The notes: a model not told the origin generated them from the letters alone. Positions 8,393-16,448 are shown, counted from the stretch's first letter. The stretch is 64,000 bases of DNA from Brevibacillus composti (GCF_016406105.1 NZ_CP066308.1:1251501-1315500); one strand, 5' to 3'. Numbers and translations: made by a program.

Positions 8393-8448
8393 GCGGGGTA
8401 TCGACGGGGCGAGAGGCATCTCCTGCACCGGGCGGGCATTTGCACCGG

Positions 8449-8560
8449 CCAGGCACTGTACCATCGGGCACTGTGCCAGCCAGGGACGCACCAGCCTGAC
8501 ACTTTACCGTCCAGGCACTGTACCACCAGGCACTGTACCACCAGGCACTGTACCCAGGCA
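8449..8560 (+). repeat. 15-bp tandem repeats near left end of element
   Basis: Three adjacent copies of CCAGGCACTGTACCA (8511-8555, last base varies), one intact copy at 8449-8463 and degenerate copies between. They lie between the left core and the recombinase stop codon and are the only part of the element with no gene. They may be protein-binding repeats or simply slippage products. Confidence 0.75.
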
Positions 8561-8586
8561 CCGCTTAACCGGGCTCTTCTCAGCGG

Positions 8587-10056
8587 CTACCGGTACTCCA
8601 CCAGGCGGAGCAGGGCAGGGCGGCCTTGGTGCGGTGCCGCGGGCGGACCTGCTTCGGCCTCCAGCCTCTGCAGTAAGAGCTGGATCAGCTGCTTGCGCTC
8701 CTCGCGCGTCGCCTGCTCCCAGATCCACGCCCAATCCAGCTTCCGTTTTTCCCCTTTTGCCTCCATCGCGATTTTCTCCATCAAGGCTGCGGGGCTGCAT
8801 TCCTCGTCCGACCGCTCCATTTCCTCCCTGGCCAGCTCCCGCTGTCTGGCCTGCAATTCCTCCAGCGAAATCACCCCGGCTTCATAAGCCTGCATCCAGC
8901 GCCGTCGTTTTTGCGCGAGCTGCTCTGGCGATCCGGCAGCCCGATGCACGGGGGAAGCGGGCCGCTTTCTCTGCAGGGTGTGCCGCATGGCGGACCAGAG
9001 CTCTTCCTGGAAGGAGGAGAGTCGATCCAGCAGCTCCGCCTCCAGCCGGTCTTCCCGCAGCGCGGGCGCCTGGCACGCGCCTTCTTTCCGGTTTTTGCAC
9101 AGATAGTAGACGTGGCGGTAGCGTTTGCCGCTGTTTTTGCGGATCACTGCTGTCTTTCCCCGCATCTCCCCTTGGCAGCGGGCACAGTAGAGCAGGCCGG
9201 AGAAGAGAAAAGGGGAGGCCAGTGCCCGCGGATGCTTTTGCTGTCGATGCAGCAGCCGCTCTTCGGCACGTCGAAACGTCTCCCGGTCGATGATGGCCGG
9301 GTGGGAGCCCTCGATTAGAATCCATTCATCCGGTTTGTTCTGACGCTGACCCGCTTCCGCATAGTTCCAGCGAAGCGTCCCGCAATAGACGGGGTTGCGC
9401 AGCAGGCGGCTTACGGCACTGCCGCTCCACTTGCCGCCGTGCTTTCCCCGATAGCCCTCCCGGTTGGCCCGCTCAGCGATCTGTCCGGGTGTGCTGCCGG
9501 CTACATATTGCTGATACATCCGCTGGACGACCGTCGCCTCCTCCGGATGGGGGACGAGCTGCCCTTGCTTGAGTGTGTAGCCGTAGGGGGGAGGGCCGCC
9601 CGGCCGCTTTCGCTCGCGGGCCATCTGCTCCATTCCCAGCTTGACGCGTTCGCCGAGATTTTCCCGCTCCCACTGGGCCAGTGCCGCTACCAGCGTGATG
9701 AACAACCGGCCGATGGCGGTCGTCGTATCGTATACCTCCGTGCAGCTCTTAAAGCGGACGTTCGATTCCTCGAATACCTGCAAGAGCTGATACAAATCGA
9801 GGACGGACCGGGTTAGCCGATCCAGCCTGTAGACCAGCACGATATCGATTTTTCCAGCCCTCACATCCGCGAGCAGGCGCCTGAGCTCCGCTCGATGGAT
9901 ATCCTTGGCGCTGACCCCCTCATCCGTGTAGACGCCGGCCAGCGCCCAGCCCTGAGACTGAATGTAGGCGAGCAGCCGCTCCTTTTGCGCGGCGATGGAG
10001 AAACCCTCGGCAGCCTGTTCCTCGGTGCTCACCCGCAAATAGATCGCTGTCCTCAT
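8587..10056 (-). CDS. Large serine recombinase
   Basis: Site-specific recombinase, 489 residues. The resolvase catalytic domain occupies about residues 3-150 with nucleophile S10 in YLRVSTEEQ and the YRLDRLTRS segment. It is followed by the Recombinase domain (about 165-270, PPYGYTLKQG, LLRNPVYCGTL) and a zinc-ribbon with CARC, then a coiled-coil-like region. The start is ATG 10056 after GGGAGGGG; an open extension to 10218 has no ribosome site. All domains appear intact. The gene lies between the element's attachment junctions and very likely catalyses its integration and excision, like SpoIVCA for skin. Confidence 0.92.
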   Translation of the reverse strand: MRTAIYLRVSTEEQAAEGFSIAAQKERLLAYIQSQGWALAGVYTDEGVSAKDIHRAELRRLLADVRAGKIDIVLVYRLDRLTRSVLDLYQLLQVFEESNVRFKSCTEVYDTTTAIGRLFITLVAALAQWERENLGERVKLGMEQMARERKRPGGPPPYGYTLKQGQLVPHPEEATVVQRMYQQYVAGSTPGQIAERANREGYRGKHGGKWSGSAVSRLLRNPVYCGTLRWNYAEAGQRQNKPDEWILIEGSHPAIIDRETFRRAEERLLHRQQKHPRALASPFLFSGLLYCARCQGEMRGKTAVIRKNSGKRYRHVYYLCKNRKEGACQAPALREDRLEAELLDRLSSFQEELWSAMRHTLQRKRPASPVHRAAGSPEQLAQKRRRWMQAYEAGVISLEELQARQRELAREEMERSDEECSPAALMEKIAMEAKGEKRKLDWAWIWEQATREERKQLIQLLLQRLEAEAGPPAAPHQGRPALLRLVEYR

Positions 10057-10216
10057 CGCATCCCCTCCCGAAGCGCGGCATGCTAGAGTGTACAGACAAA
10101 GGGGCTCGCGTATGCCTGACCTACCTAAACTTTTTCCGCGAAAACACGGGGATCGCGGCCAGGCCCTGTCGGGATCGCACCGCAAGCGCCGGCGAGGGAA
10201 ATCCCCTCGACAGGAC

Positions 10217-10258
10217 AAAAAAAGCCTGCGGCGTCATAGAGTTCAGACGCAGCAGGCG
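10217..10258 (-). terminator. Terminator of the HxlR gene
   Basis: On the minus strand, GCCTGCTGCGTC...GACGCCGCAGGC is followed by TTTTTTT. Confidence 0.75.
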
Positions 10259-10283
10259 AGACGGGCGAGGGCAGCAGCAGGAT

Positions 10284-10604
10284 TTACATCCACTTTTGCC
10301 CCCAAGTATGAATGGACTCGATCACAGGACGCAGCTCTTCCCCTTTTTCGGTGAGCTGGTACTCGATGCGGACGGGAATCTCCGGGTATACCTTCCGTTC
10401 CAGAATCCCCTGTTCTTCCAGTTCCTTTAGTCGCTCCGAGAGCATTTTATCACTCATCTGTGGAACCATTTCCCGGATGTCCTTAAACCTTACAGCTCCA
10501 CGCAGCAGCACGTTGATAATCAGGCCGGTCCATCTCTTGCCGAGAATGTTGATGGCCCCTTCGTATTTCGGACAGGTTTGCTCGTTTTCAAATGCTTGAC
10601 CCAC
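10284..10604 (-). CDS. HxlR-family transcriptional regulator
   Basis: 106-residue winged-helix DNA-binding protein. Family features: Cys near the N-terminus (ENEQTCPKYEGAINILGKRWTG), FKDIREMVPQMSDKMLSERLKELEEQGI and YQLTEKGEELRPV. Start is GTG at 10604 with AGAGGTGA upstream. It is inside the recombinase element, divergent from the YheC/YheD gene, and ends in its own terminator. HxlR proteins often sense electrophiles through the conserved Cys. A role in control of the recombinase or of the divergent gene is only inference. Confidence 0.88.
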   Translation of the reverse strand: MGQAFENEQTCPKYEGAINILGKRWTGLIINVLLRGAVRFKDIREMVPQMSDKMLSERLKELEEQGILERKVYPEIPVRIEYQLTEKGEELRPVIESIHTWGQKWM

Positions 10605-10843
10605 GATGGTGTCACCTCTGAGGTACTTCTACTATGTCTTTATTGTAGCATATCCACTTGAATAAGGTAAGTAACGCGCGTTTGCAGCGGTACCTATTGT
10701 TTTTTCCAACCCCGCGCAGATTATGCGTACACCTGGGGCATCCGCCCCGGCAGGTAGGCGCTTGCCCGATTCCCGCCTGTGCGTTTCCCCCGATTCTTTT
10801 CTGTCATAGACTATCCCAGATGAGAGACGGAGGAAGGGATTGC

Positions 10844-11950
10844 ATGGCAACCAAACCGATACTGGGCATTCTTACCTGGCGGGAAGGAAAGCGTTTCGAA
10901 GAGCCGGGCTATTTGCGCCGCTTAGTGCTGGCCGGCAGGCAGATGGGTGCGGAGACTTTTCTCTTTTCCCACCAGGATGTTTTTTTGTCGCAGAAAAAGA
11001 TAAGAGGGTTTGTGCCCGCCAAAGGCGGCGGCTGGGAAAGCCGAATGTTTCCCTGGCCCGAATTGGTGATTGACCGCTATCGAAAAAGGGTAAAGGAATA
11101 TATGCGGCTCCGTCACAGCGGCCTGTTTTCTTTTGCGAACAGCCCGTTCAGCAAAAAGTGGCGCGTGACGGAGTTCTTGTCCAAGCACGATCGGGTAAAG
11201 CGGTGGGTACCGGAGACGCGGCTGTATGCCAGAGGGAGCGTCAAAGCGATGCTGAGCCGCTACCCTATCGTTTACGTAAAACCGGGCAACGGAACAGGAG
11301 GGCGGAGCATCGTCAAGATCGCCGCGCAGGGGAAGCAGTATCTCGTGCAGGGGCGGGATCGGCGGCTGCTTCAGAAAAAGGCGAGCTTCAGCAGCGCGGA
11401 GGCAGTCGAGCGCTGGATTCAGCGATGGGTGCGGGAACAGCGGATCCGGGACGGAAATTTTCTCGTCCAGCAGGGTCTCGATCTCGCTCTCGTCCCGAAC
11501 CGCGTGGCCGATGTGCGCCTCCTGATTCAAAAAAACGGAGCGGGCGAATGGGACGTGACCGGCTGCGGCGTGCGCCTCGGCCCCGTCGGCAGTTCGATCT
11601 CCAATCTGCACGGAGGCGGCGAAGCGATCTCCTTCTCCCGTTTTGTCGCCAAGCGGTTCGGTGCGGAGCGAACCAGACAGATACAGCAGGAATGCAGCCA
11701 GATGGCCCATGAAGTTGCCGCCGTACTGGAGGAGAAGTTTGGCCGGATGATGGAATTCGGGCTGGATGTGGGAGTGGATGTCCAGGGCCGGGTATGGCTG
11801 ATCGAAGTGAATCCCAAGCCGGGGCGGGAGATCTTCCGCCAGATGGGGGATCGGGAGACGTATGCGGAGGCGATCGCCCGGCCGGTCTCTTTTGCGCTCC
11901 ACGTGATCTCCACGGAAGGGAGGCAGAGAGCCCGCCATACGGGTACCTAA
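10844..11950 (+). CDS. YheC/YheD-family ATP-grasp, spore coat-associated
   Basis: 368-residue ATP-grasp protein of the YheC/YheD family (endospore coat-associated proteins in Bacillus). Family segments: PWPELVIDRYRKR, FFANSPFSKKW-like FANSPFSKKWRVTEFL, YVKPGNGTGGRSIVKI, VQQGLDLALV, RLLIQKN, and the metal-binding C-terminal LIEVNPKPGREIF. GGAGGAAGGG precedes ATG 10844; an upstream open frame from 10658 is not supported. As cargo of the element, it ties the insertion to sporulation. The ligase substrate is unknown. Confidence 0.88.
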   Translation: MATKPILGILTWREGKRFEEPGYLRRLVLAGRQMGAETFLFSHQDVFLSQKKIRGFVPAKGGGWESRMFPWPELVIDRYRKRVKEYMRLRHSGLFSFANSPFSKKWRVTEFLSKHDRVKRWVPETRLYARGSVKAMLSRYPIVYVKPGNGTGGRSIVKIAAQGKQYLVQGRDRRLLQKKASFSSAEAVERWIQRWVREQRIRDGNFLVQQGLDLALVPNRVADVRLLIQKNGAGEWDVTGCGVRLGPVGSSISNLHGGGEAISFSRFVAKRFGAERTRQIQQECSQMAHEVAAVLEEKFGRMMEFGLDVGVDVQGRVWLIEVNPKPGREIFRQMGDRETYAEAIARPVSFALHVISTEGRQRARHTGT

Positions 11951-11967
11951 AAACAGGACCGCCTCCA

Positions 11968-12513
11968 TCACAAGGTCGCCTCCATCGCTGCTCGCTGCGA
12001 GCGAGGGCAGGCGGGATGGCGGGGGCGGATACGGTTTGCCGCTATAGCAACAGGCGGGGAACCAATGCTGATGACCCATTCGCCGACTTTCGTGTCCGAG
12101 GAGGTGCCCAGCGGCAATGGGTACAGCTTGCAATCTGCATCAATCTTGATCACCGCATAATCACGCACGCGATCTGCCAGTACCCGTTTCGCTTCGAAGA
12201 CGCGCCCGTTGTATAATTTGACGAGGATGGTGCGCGATTTTCCGATGACGTGTTCACTGGTCAGGATATATCCTTTGGGATGAAAGAGAAAGCCGGAACC
12301 GTAACTTCGCTCGGATGCCAAAGACTGTTGATCGGAAACAAGGCTGCGGATCAGGTCTTCTACATTATGGGACGGATGGGTATCTTCCGTAACAATGGAA
12401 ACAACGCCATCCCTGACACGCTCGATGATCGGGACGAAGAAGTTGAAGGGGTGCAGACTGCTGCTCACAGGGTATTTGACTCTGGCGTAGCTGTTCCATT
12501 TTTTACTTTTCAC
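11968..12513 (-). CDS. 5' half of interrupted trypsin/HtrA-like protease
   Basis: GTG start at 12513 preceded by GGGGGAG. Encodes the first barrel of a trypsin-like serine protease: YGSGFLFHPKGYILTSEHVIG (His at about residue 88), RDYAVIKID (Asp about 118) and VGEWVISIGSP, where the family normally continues into GL...TAGIIS. Instead, after the core at 12055-12063, the frame enters element DNA and stops 29 codons later with unrelated residues. The serine-bearing half is 3.7 kb away at 8103-8366. No signal peptide or membrane segment is evident, so a cytosolic protease is predicted after rejoining. Confidence 0.88.
   Translation of the reverse strand: MKSKKWNSYARVKYPVSSSLHPFNFFVPIIERVRDGVVSIVTEDTHPSHNVEDLIRSLVSDQQSLASERSYGSGFLFHPKGYILTSEHVIGKSRTILVKLYNGRVFEAKRVLADRVRDYAVIKIDADCKLYPLPLGTSSDTKVGEWVISIGSPPVAIAANRIRPRHPACPRSQRAAMEATL
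12028..12063 (-). repeat. Right attachment junction of the element
   Basis: Read on the minus strand: GGTTCCCCG followed inward by CCTGTTGCTATAGCGGCAAA. It pairs as an inverted repeat with the left inner arm around the core, the expected form of a split attP dyad. Confidence 0.75.
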
Positions 12514-12776
12514 GTTTCTCTCCCCCTACAGCAGATAGGTATGTATCATCTTATGGCAAGGGCAGAGGGAAGGAACGCCCAAAATATAAGCCGTGGGATA
12601 TATCAATATTTTTAATTGATATAATAAAGAAATAGCATTGGTATAATGATAATGAAAAGTTTATAATTACACTAGTAAAGAATATTTCGAACATATAAGC
12701 AGTTTCGCAAAATATGCATGTTGACGATACTGCGCCAAAAATAGGGGAATGCTTAGGTATTGGAGGATGTAGAGAG

Positions 12777-13319
12777 ATGGATGTAAAAACAATCATACTT
12801 GGCTTTTTGAATTATGGAGAGATGAGCGGCTACGACATCAAGCAGGCGTTCACCAACTGTATCGGGTTTTTCTATGACGCCAGCTTCGGCGCGATCTACC
12901 CGGCCCTCCGCAAGCTGGAGGAAGAGGGCTTTGTCACCAAGCAGGAGATCATCCAGTCTGGCAAGCCGAACAAGATTTTGTACAGCATTACGGAAGCGGG
13001 GAAAGAATGCTTCCAATCGGAGATGCAGTCTCCGATCCTGCCGCCCGTGCTTCGCTCTGACATGCTGGTCAAGATCTTTTTCAGCGAAGGGCGCACGCAA
13101 AAAGAGAAGGAAGAGCTCTTCGAAAACTGTCTGGAGACGCAGCGCAGCATGCTCAAGCAGAGCCGCGAGTCGTTTGCAAAGCTGCAGGAAACCTTTGATG
13201 ATTACCAAAAATTTTGCTGGGAATACACCATCCACCATCTGGAGTCGACCATCGACTTTCTGGAAAAGAGGATGCCTGCTCTCTTGACGAGCAAAAAGGA
13301 GCACGCCTTTTCGGTGTAG
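12777..13319 (+). CDS. PadR-family transcriptional regulator
   Basis: 180-residue winged-helix regulator: ILGFLNYGEMSGYDIKQ, ASFGAIYPALRKLEEEGFVT and LYSITEAGKE are PadR N-terminal hallmarks, followed by a helical C-terminal dimerisation domain (Vir_C-like) rich in Glu/Lys. ATG 12777 follows TTGGAGGATG. The upstream 230 bases are conspicuously AT-rich and hold TATAAT-like motifs, but no single promoter could be chosen. No adjacent efflux or stress gene identifies its target. Confidence 0.88.
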   Translation: MDVKTIILGFLNYGEMSGYDIKQAFTNCIGFFYDASFGAIYPALRKLEEEGFVTKQEIIQSGKPNKILYSITEAGKECFQSEMQSPILPPVLRSDMLVKIFFSEGRTQKEKEELFENCLETQRSMLKQSRESFAKLQETFDDYQKFCWEYTIHHLESTIDFLEKRMPALLTSKKEHAFSV

Positions 13320-13342
13320 GATGAGCAATCCATAAAAGAACA

Positions 13343-13379
13343 AAAAGCGGAGGGCCCTGTGCAGCCCCCGCTTTTTGTT
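13343..13379. terminator. Bidirectional terminator between padR and M29 peptidase
   Basis: AAAAAGCGG...CCGCTTTTT hairpin between convergent genes. Confidence 0.7.
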
Positions 13380-13448
13380 GTTCGCGGCGAAAACTCCGCC
13401 AAAAGACGGGCCAAAAGACGGGAGAAGCCCCGTTTTTCCCTTGCCGGC

Positions 13449-14561
13449 TTACTTCAGATTTTCCGGATTGAGGCTCTCCAGCTCGGGAACCACAAAGCGG
13501 CCGTCTTTGCGAATCAGGCGGTCATCGAACCAGATTTCGCCGCCGCCCCATTCCGGGCGCTGGATGTTGACCAGATCCCAGTGGACGGAGGACTTGTTGC
13601 CGTTGAACGCTTCGTCATAAGCCTGGCCGGGCGTGAAGTGGAAGCTGCCGTCAATTTTTTCGTCGAACAGGATATCCTTCATCGGATTCTGGATGTACGG
13701 GTTGACGCCGATGGCGAATTCGCCGATATAGCGGGCTCCTTCGTCGGTGTCAAAGATCTCGTTGATTTTCTTCGTATCGTTGGCTGTCGCTTCCACGATC
13801 TTGCCGTCTTTGAAGGTCAGCTTGATGTTGTCGTATGTAAAGCCTTGGTACGGGGACGGCGTATTGTACGTGATCACTCCATTGACCGAGTCGCGGACAG
13901 GGGCGGTAAACACTTCGCCGTCCGGGATGTTGTTCTGGCCCGAGCATTTGATCGCGGGAATGCCCTTGATGGAGAAAGTGAGATCTGTACCGGGACCGGT
14001 GATCCGCACTTTATCCGTCTTTTCCATCAGCTCGACGAGGTTGACCATCGCCTTGTCCATCTTGCTGTAGTCCAGCGTGCATACCTTGAAGTAGAAATCC
14101 TCGAAGGCCGCTGTGCTCATATTGGCCAATTGAGCCATGGAAGCATTGGGGTAGCGGAGGATGACCCATTTCGTCTCCGGCACGCGGACATCCAGCACGG
14201 GGCGGGTCAGCAGCTTGGAATACAGCTGCATCTTGTCGCCGGGGACGTCTGCGTATTCATTGATGTTGTCGCCGCCGCGGATGCCGATGTACGCGTCCAT
14301 CTTCTTCATGAAGGAAACGTCCGCATCGCGCATGACCTCCAGCTGAGCTTCGTTGGTTCCGAGCAAAAGCTCGCGCTGAATCGTCGGATCGATCAGCTGC
14401 ACATATGGATGGCCGCCCGCTTTGTACACTTCCCTGATGACGGCGCGGGTCAGTTCGGATACGTTCCCGATGGTGTAGATGAGAACGTTTTCACCTTTTT
14501 CGATGCGTGTCGAGTAGTTGACCAGCACGTCCGCCAGTTGTTCAATACGTGGATCTGTCAT
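13449..14561 (-). CDS. M29-family aminopeptidase
   Basis: 370-residue thermophilic-type aminopeptidase T/AmpS relative, a cytosolic metallopeptidase removing N-terminal residues. Characteristic segments: SEYTRAVIREVYKAGG-like LTRAVIREVYKAGGHPYVQ, GPGTDLTFSIKG, NIPDGEVFTAPV, EFAIGVNPYI, and the metal-ligand region FHFTPGQAYDEAFNGNKSSVHWDLV. ATG 14561 is preceded by AGGAAGGG; a 42-codon open extension overlaps a terminator hairpin and is excluded. Confidence 0.93.
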   Translation of the reverse strand: MTDPRIEQLADVLVNYSTRIEKGENVLIYTIGNVSELTRAVIREVYKAGGHPYVQLIDPTIQRELLLGTNEAQLEVMRDADVSFMKKMDAYIGIRGGDNINEYADVPGDKMQLYSKLLTRPVLDVRVPETKWVILRYPNASMAQLANMSTAAFEDFYFKVCTLDYSKMDKAMVNLVELMEKTDKVRITGPGTDLTFSIKGIPAIKCSGQNNIPDGEVFTAPVRDSVNGVITYNTPSPYQGFTYDNIKLTFKDGKIVEATANDTKKINEIFDTDEGARYIGEFAIGVNPYIQNPMKDILFDEKIDGSFHFTPGQAYDEAFNGNKSSVHWDLVNIQRPEWGGGEIWFDDRLIRKDGRFVVPELESLNPENLK

Positions 14562-14620
14562 AGGTTGGTTTTCCCTTCCTTTCGCATGCGTCTCATTCGT
14601 TATTGTACACATAGCAAACA

Positions 14621-14648
14621 GAAAAAAGCTACCCACGCCCAGGGTAGC
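14621..14648 (-). terminator. Terminator of the YjcZ-type miniprotein gene
   Basis: GCTACCC...GGGTAGC with a T6 run on the minus strand. Confidence 0.7.
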
Positions 14649-14728
14649 TTGCGTATGAAACGCGCTTATGCAGGATCCGGTCTTCATGTATATGCAATCA
14701 TGCGCGCATTTTTGACCAAACTCGATGA

Positions 14729-14824
14729 TTAATTGTCACAAGAGCAGCCGACAATTACCAACAGGATGAAGAGAATCAACACGAGTGTGAAATCGTCGAG
14801 GTTTCCGTTAAAGATGCTACTCAT
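14729..14824 (-). CDS. YjcZ-family tiny membrane protein
   Basis: 31-residue protein ending in a single transmembrane helix: FTLVLILFILLVIVGC then SCDN. The hydrophobic core matches the tiny YjcZ family of Bacillales sporulation-associated miniproteins. AAAGGAGG lies 7 bases upstream of ATG 14824 and a terminator follows. A sibling occurs at 60356-60451. Function is unknown. Confidence 0.82.
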   Translation of the reverse strand: MSSIFNGNLDDFTLVLILFILLVIVGCSCDN

Positions 14825-14996
14825 TACAACATCCTCCTTTGTTTGTTAAGCGTTAGTGCTTACATCCATAACATATGGGTTTTCGCACAAGGCCGTAACG
14901 GGCAAACGCCTATTTTTGCGAAGTATATTATTCTGAAAACATGGAAAAGCTAGAGGATACGAAAGCACTACGCGAAACGAAAGGATGGCATTTGTC

Positions 14997-15233
14997 ATGC
15001 GCAAAGCCTTGTCCAGCATGGGCCACTATTACTTGGAACCCGTCATGATCAACGTAGGAGAAGACTTCAAGTCAATCGTCTGGAAAGCGCAATACGATAT
15101 GGATTTCAGCACGGAATGTCTGTTTTGCTTCTCCGAACGAATTACCGGCTACCGGGTGGAGGACGAAGCAGGCCGCTCCGGGAAGGTGGCGGTTTGTCCG
15201 CATTGTGAAAAAGTAAACGCGATTTACGCCTGA
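14997..15233 (+). CDS. Small zinc-ribbon protein
   Basis: 78 residues with two Cys pairs, ECLFCFSE and VCPHCEK, forming a likely zinc ribbon in the C-terminal half. ATG 14997 is favoured because GAAAGG lies 13 bases upstream; ATG 14985 in the same frame is almost on top of that site. Family and function not recognised. Confidence 0.65.
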   Translation: MRKALSSMGHYYLEPVMINVGEDFKSIVWKAQYDMDFSTECLFCFSERITGYRVEDEAGRSGKVAVCPHCEKVNAIYA

Positions 15234-15388
15234 TTTCTGTCAGACACCTTTTTCCTCTCCCGGGGAAAAAGGGATGGACAAAAATCGACCGAGCCGGGGC
15301 CCGCTTTGCCGCTAGCTGACCGGAAAAAGGCTGCGGCAGCAGGGATTGGCCGCATGCAGGGGAGATCCTCGCGCACCGATGAGACGGA

Positions 15389-15418
15389 AACGATGTCCGG
15401 AAAAGGCATCGTTTTTTC
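15389..15418 (+). terminator. Terminator upstream of the YgiT-type gene
   Basis: AACGATG...CATCGTT followed by TTTTT. It closes the region after the zinc-ribbon gene; the rest of that 290-base gap shows no further feature. Confidence 0.65.
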
Positions 15419-15525
15419 TTGTGTCTGCCACTCTATCCACCAAGTACCACCGCGGTTTTAGCAGGATTGAACCCTGAAAAATCGAATAGGTAGGGGACAT
15501 ACATACGCAGGATAGAGGTGAAGGC

Positions 15526-15924
15526 ATGCACAAGAAATGCAGCCGCTGCGGAAAGGATACAGAAATCGTGCTGCGCAATGTGGTTTACCGGAAAAGGGTG
15601 AAAATAACCAATGTTCCGGTCCAGGTGTGCCAGGATGACGGCTGTTCCCATTTGCAGGTGATTGATGTGGTTAAAGAGGATCTCAAAGACCTCATGGAGA
15701 ATCTCGGCCACAACCCGCAGCGGCAGAGTATTGAATTTGAGCAAGTATCGGAGCTGTCACATATGCTCCTTTTGATCGCCAGGCAGGAGGAGGATGCCAC
15801 GGTTCGGGAAGCCCTGGAAGAGAGGGTAAATGAACTGTTGGACCTGTTTCTCCTGGCCCAGTCGCTGGGGGATCAGGACTGGATGAAAGAGCTGCGGCAG
15901 AGACTGACCAAAATCATGATCTAA
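15526..15924 (+). CDS. YgiT-type zinc-finger protein
   Basis: 132 residues. The N-terminus has a MqsA/YgiT-like zinc motif (CSRCGK ... VCQDDGC) followed by an acidic helical tail with no HTH domain. In antitoxins of the MqsA type the same zinc fold is joined to a DNA-binding domain, which is missing here, and there is no toxin gene beside it, so an antitoxin role is not supported. Ribosome site GGTGAAGG before ATG 15526. Confidence 0.72.
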   Translation: MHKKCSRCGKDTEIVLRNVVYRKRVKITNVPVQVCQDDGCSHLQVIDVVKEDLKDLMENLGHNPQRQSIEFEQVSELSHMLLLIARQEEDATVREALEERVNELLDLFLLAQSLGDQDWMKELRQRLTKIMI

Positions 15925-16029
15925 GCAGCGAAACCGGCGGAGTGCCCTGCACCCCAAACATGGACTTCCGCTTATCTTTTCCGTATACTAGTGCCACATC
16001 GTCGTATTTGGAGAGGAGCTGCAAAGCTG

Positions 16030-16356
16030 ATGTCAGTGGATCAACTTCATTCCTTGGAGGAGCTGGACCGTTTCGTAGCGGAGCCGGGCAAACGCTTGCT
16101 GTTTAAGCACAGCACGATCTGCCCGATCAGTACCACCGCTCATGAGGAATTCTTGTCATTCTTGGGAGAGCAGGAGGTTCCGGCGGCGGTCATCCTGGTT
16201 CGCGAGGATCGCCCGGTGTCCAATGCCGTAGCCGAACGCTTCGAGATCAAGCACGAGTCCCCGCAGATTTTTCTGCTGGAGGATGGCCAGGTAAAATGGC
16301 ATACGTCGCACTGGAAAATTACCAAGGCGGCCATTGCCGAAGCCGTCCAGGGGTAA
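16030..16356 (+). CDS. ytxJ: Bacillithiol-system monothiol protein YtxJ
   Basis: 108-residue thioredoxin-fold protein with the family motif FKHSTICPIS (single Cys) and SPQIFLLEDGQVKWHTSHWKIT. YtxJ is thought to act as a monothiol bacilliredoxin-like partner in bacillithiol biochemistry. Position next to aroA and ccpA matches B. subtilis gene order, although ytxG and ytxH are absent here. GGAGAGGAG precedes ATG 16030. Confidence 0.9.
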   Translation: MSVDQLHSLEELDRFVAEPGKRLLFKHSTICPISTTAHEEFLSFLGEQEVPAAVILVREDRPVSNAVAERFEIKHESPQIFLLEDGQVKWHTSHWKITKAAIAEAVQG

Positions 16357-16364
16357 GACAAAAG

Positions 16365-16402
16365 AAAAACGGGTTGGCATCGAGGCCAGCCCGTTTTTTT
16401 TT
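16365..16402 (+). terminator. Terminator after ytxJ
   Basis: ACGGGTTGGC...GCCAGCCCGT stem with T9; convergent with the FtsA-like gene. Confidence 0.8.
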
Positions 16403-16448
16403 ATGGATGTTATATTTCTGTGGCCGGTGCATTATTCCGAGTGCTGCG

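Larger units (their letters stand above)
8358..12063. mobile_element. 3.7-kb serine-recombinase element inserted in a protease gene
   Basis: Bounded by direct copies of CGGGGAACC (8358-8366 and 12055-12063). Contents: large serine recombinase, HxlR regulator, YheC/YheD ATP-grasp gene, and a short tandem repeat array next to the left core. The DNA just inside both cores carries inverted arms sharing ATAGCGGCAAAC, as expected of the two half-sites of a serine-integrase attP. Outside, the two halves of a protease gene abut the cores in matching frame. Excision would leave one core and an intact gene. It could be a small mobilizable genomic island or a programmed-excision element; the sequence alone cannot separate these. 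Confidence 0.88.

Noticed and set aside
8449-8560. CRISPR array
   Set aside because: Units are contiguous 15-mers without spacers and there are no cas genes.
10658-10843. N-terminal extension of the YheC/YheD gene
   Set aside because: No homology or ribosome site; GGAGGAAGGG directly precedes ATG 10844.
10922-12133. Minus-strand open frame across the YheC/YheD gene
   Set aside because: Shadow of a recognised ATP-grasp gene; it also crosses the element junction, which a real gene would not.
15240-15388. Possible structured RNA upstream of the YgiT-type gene
   Set aside because: GC-rich pairing segments exist, but nothing matches a known RNA class and only the terminator at 15389 is convincing.
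15526-15924. MqsA-type antitoxin
   Set aside because: Zinc motif fits, but there is no HTH domain and no adjacent toxin.
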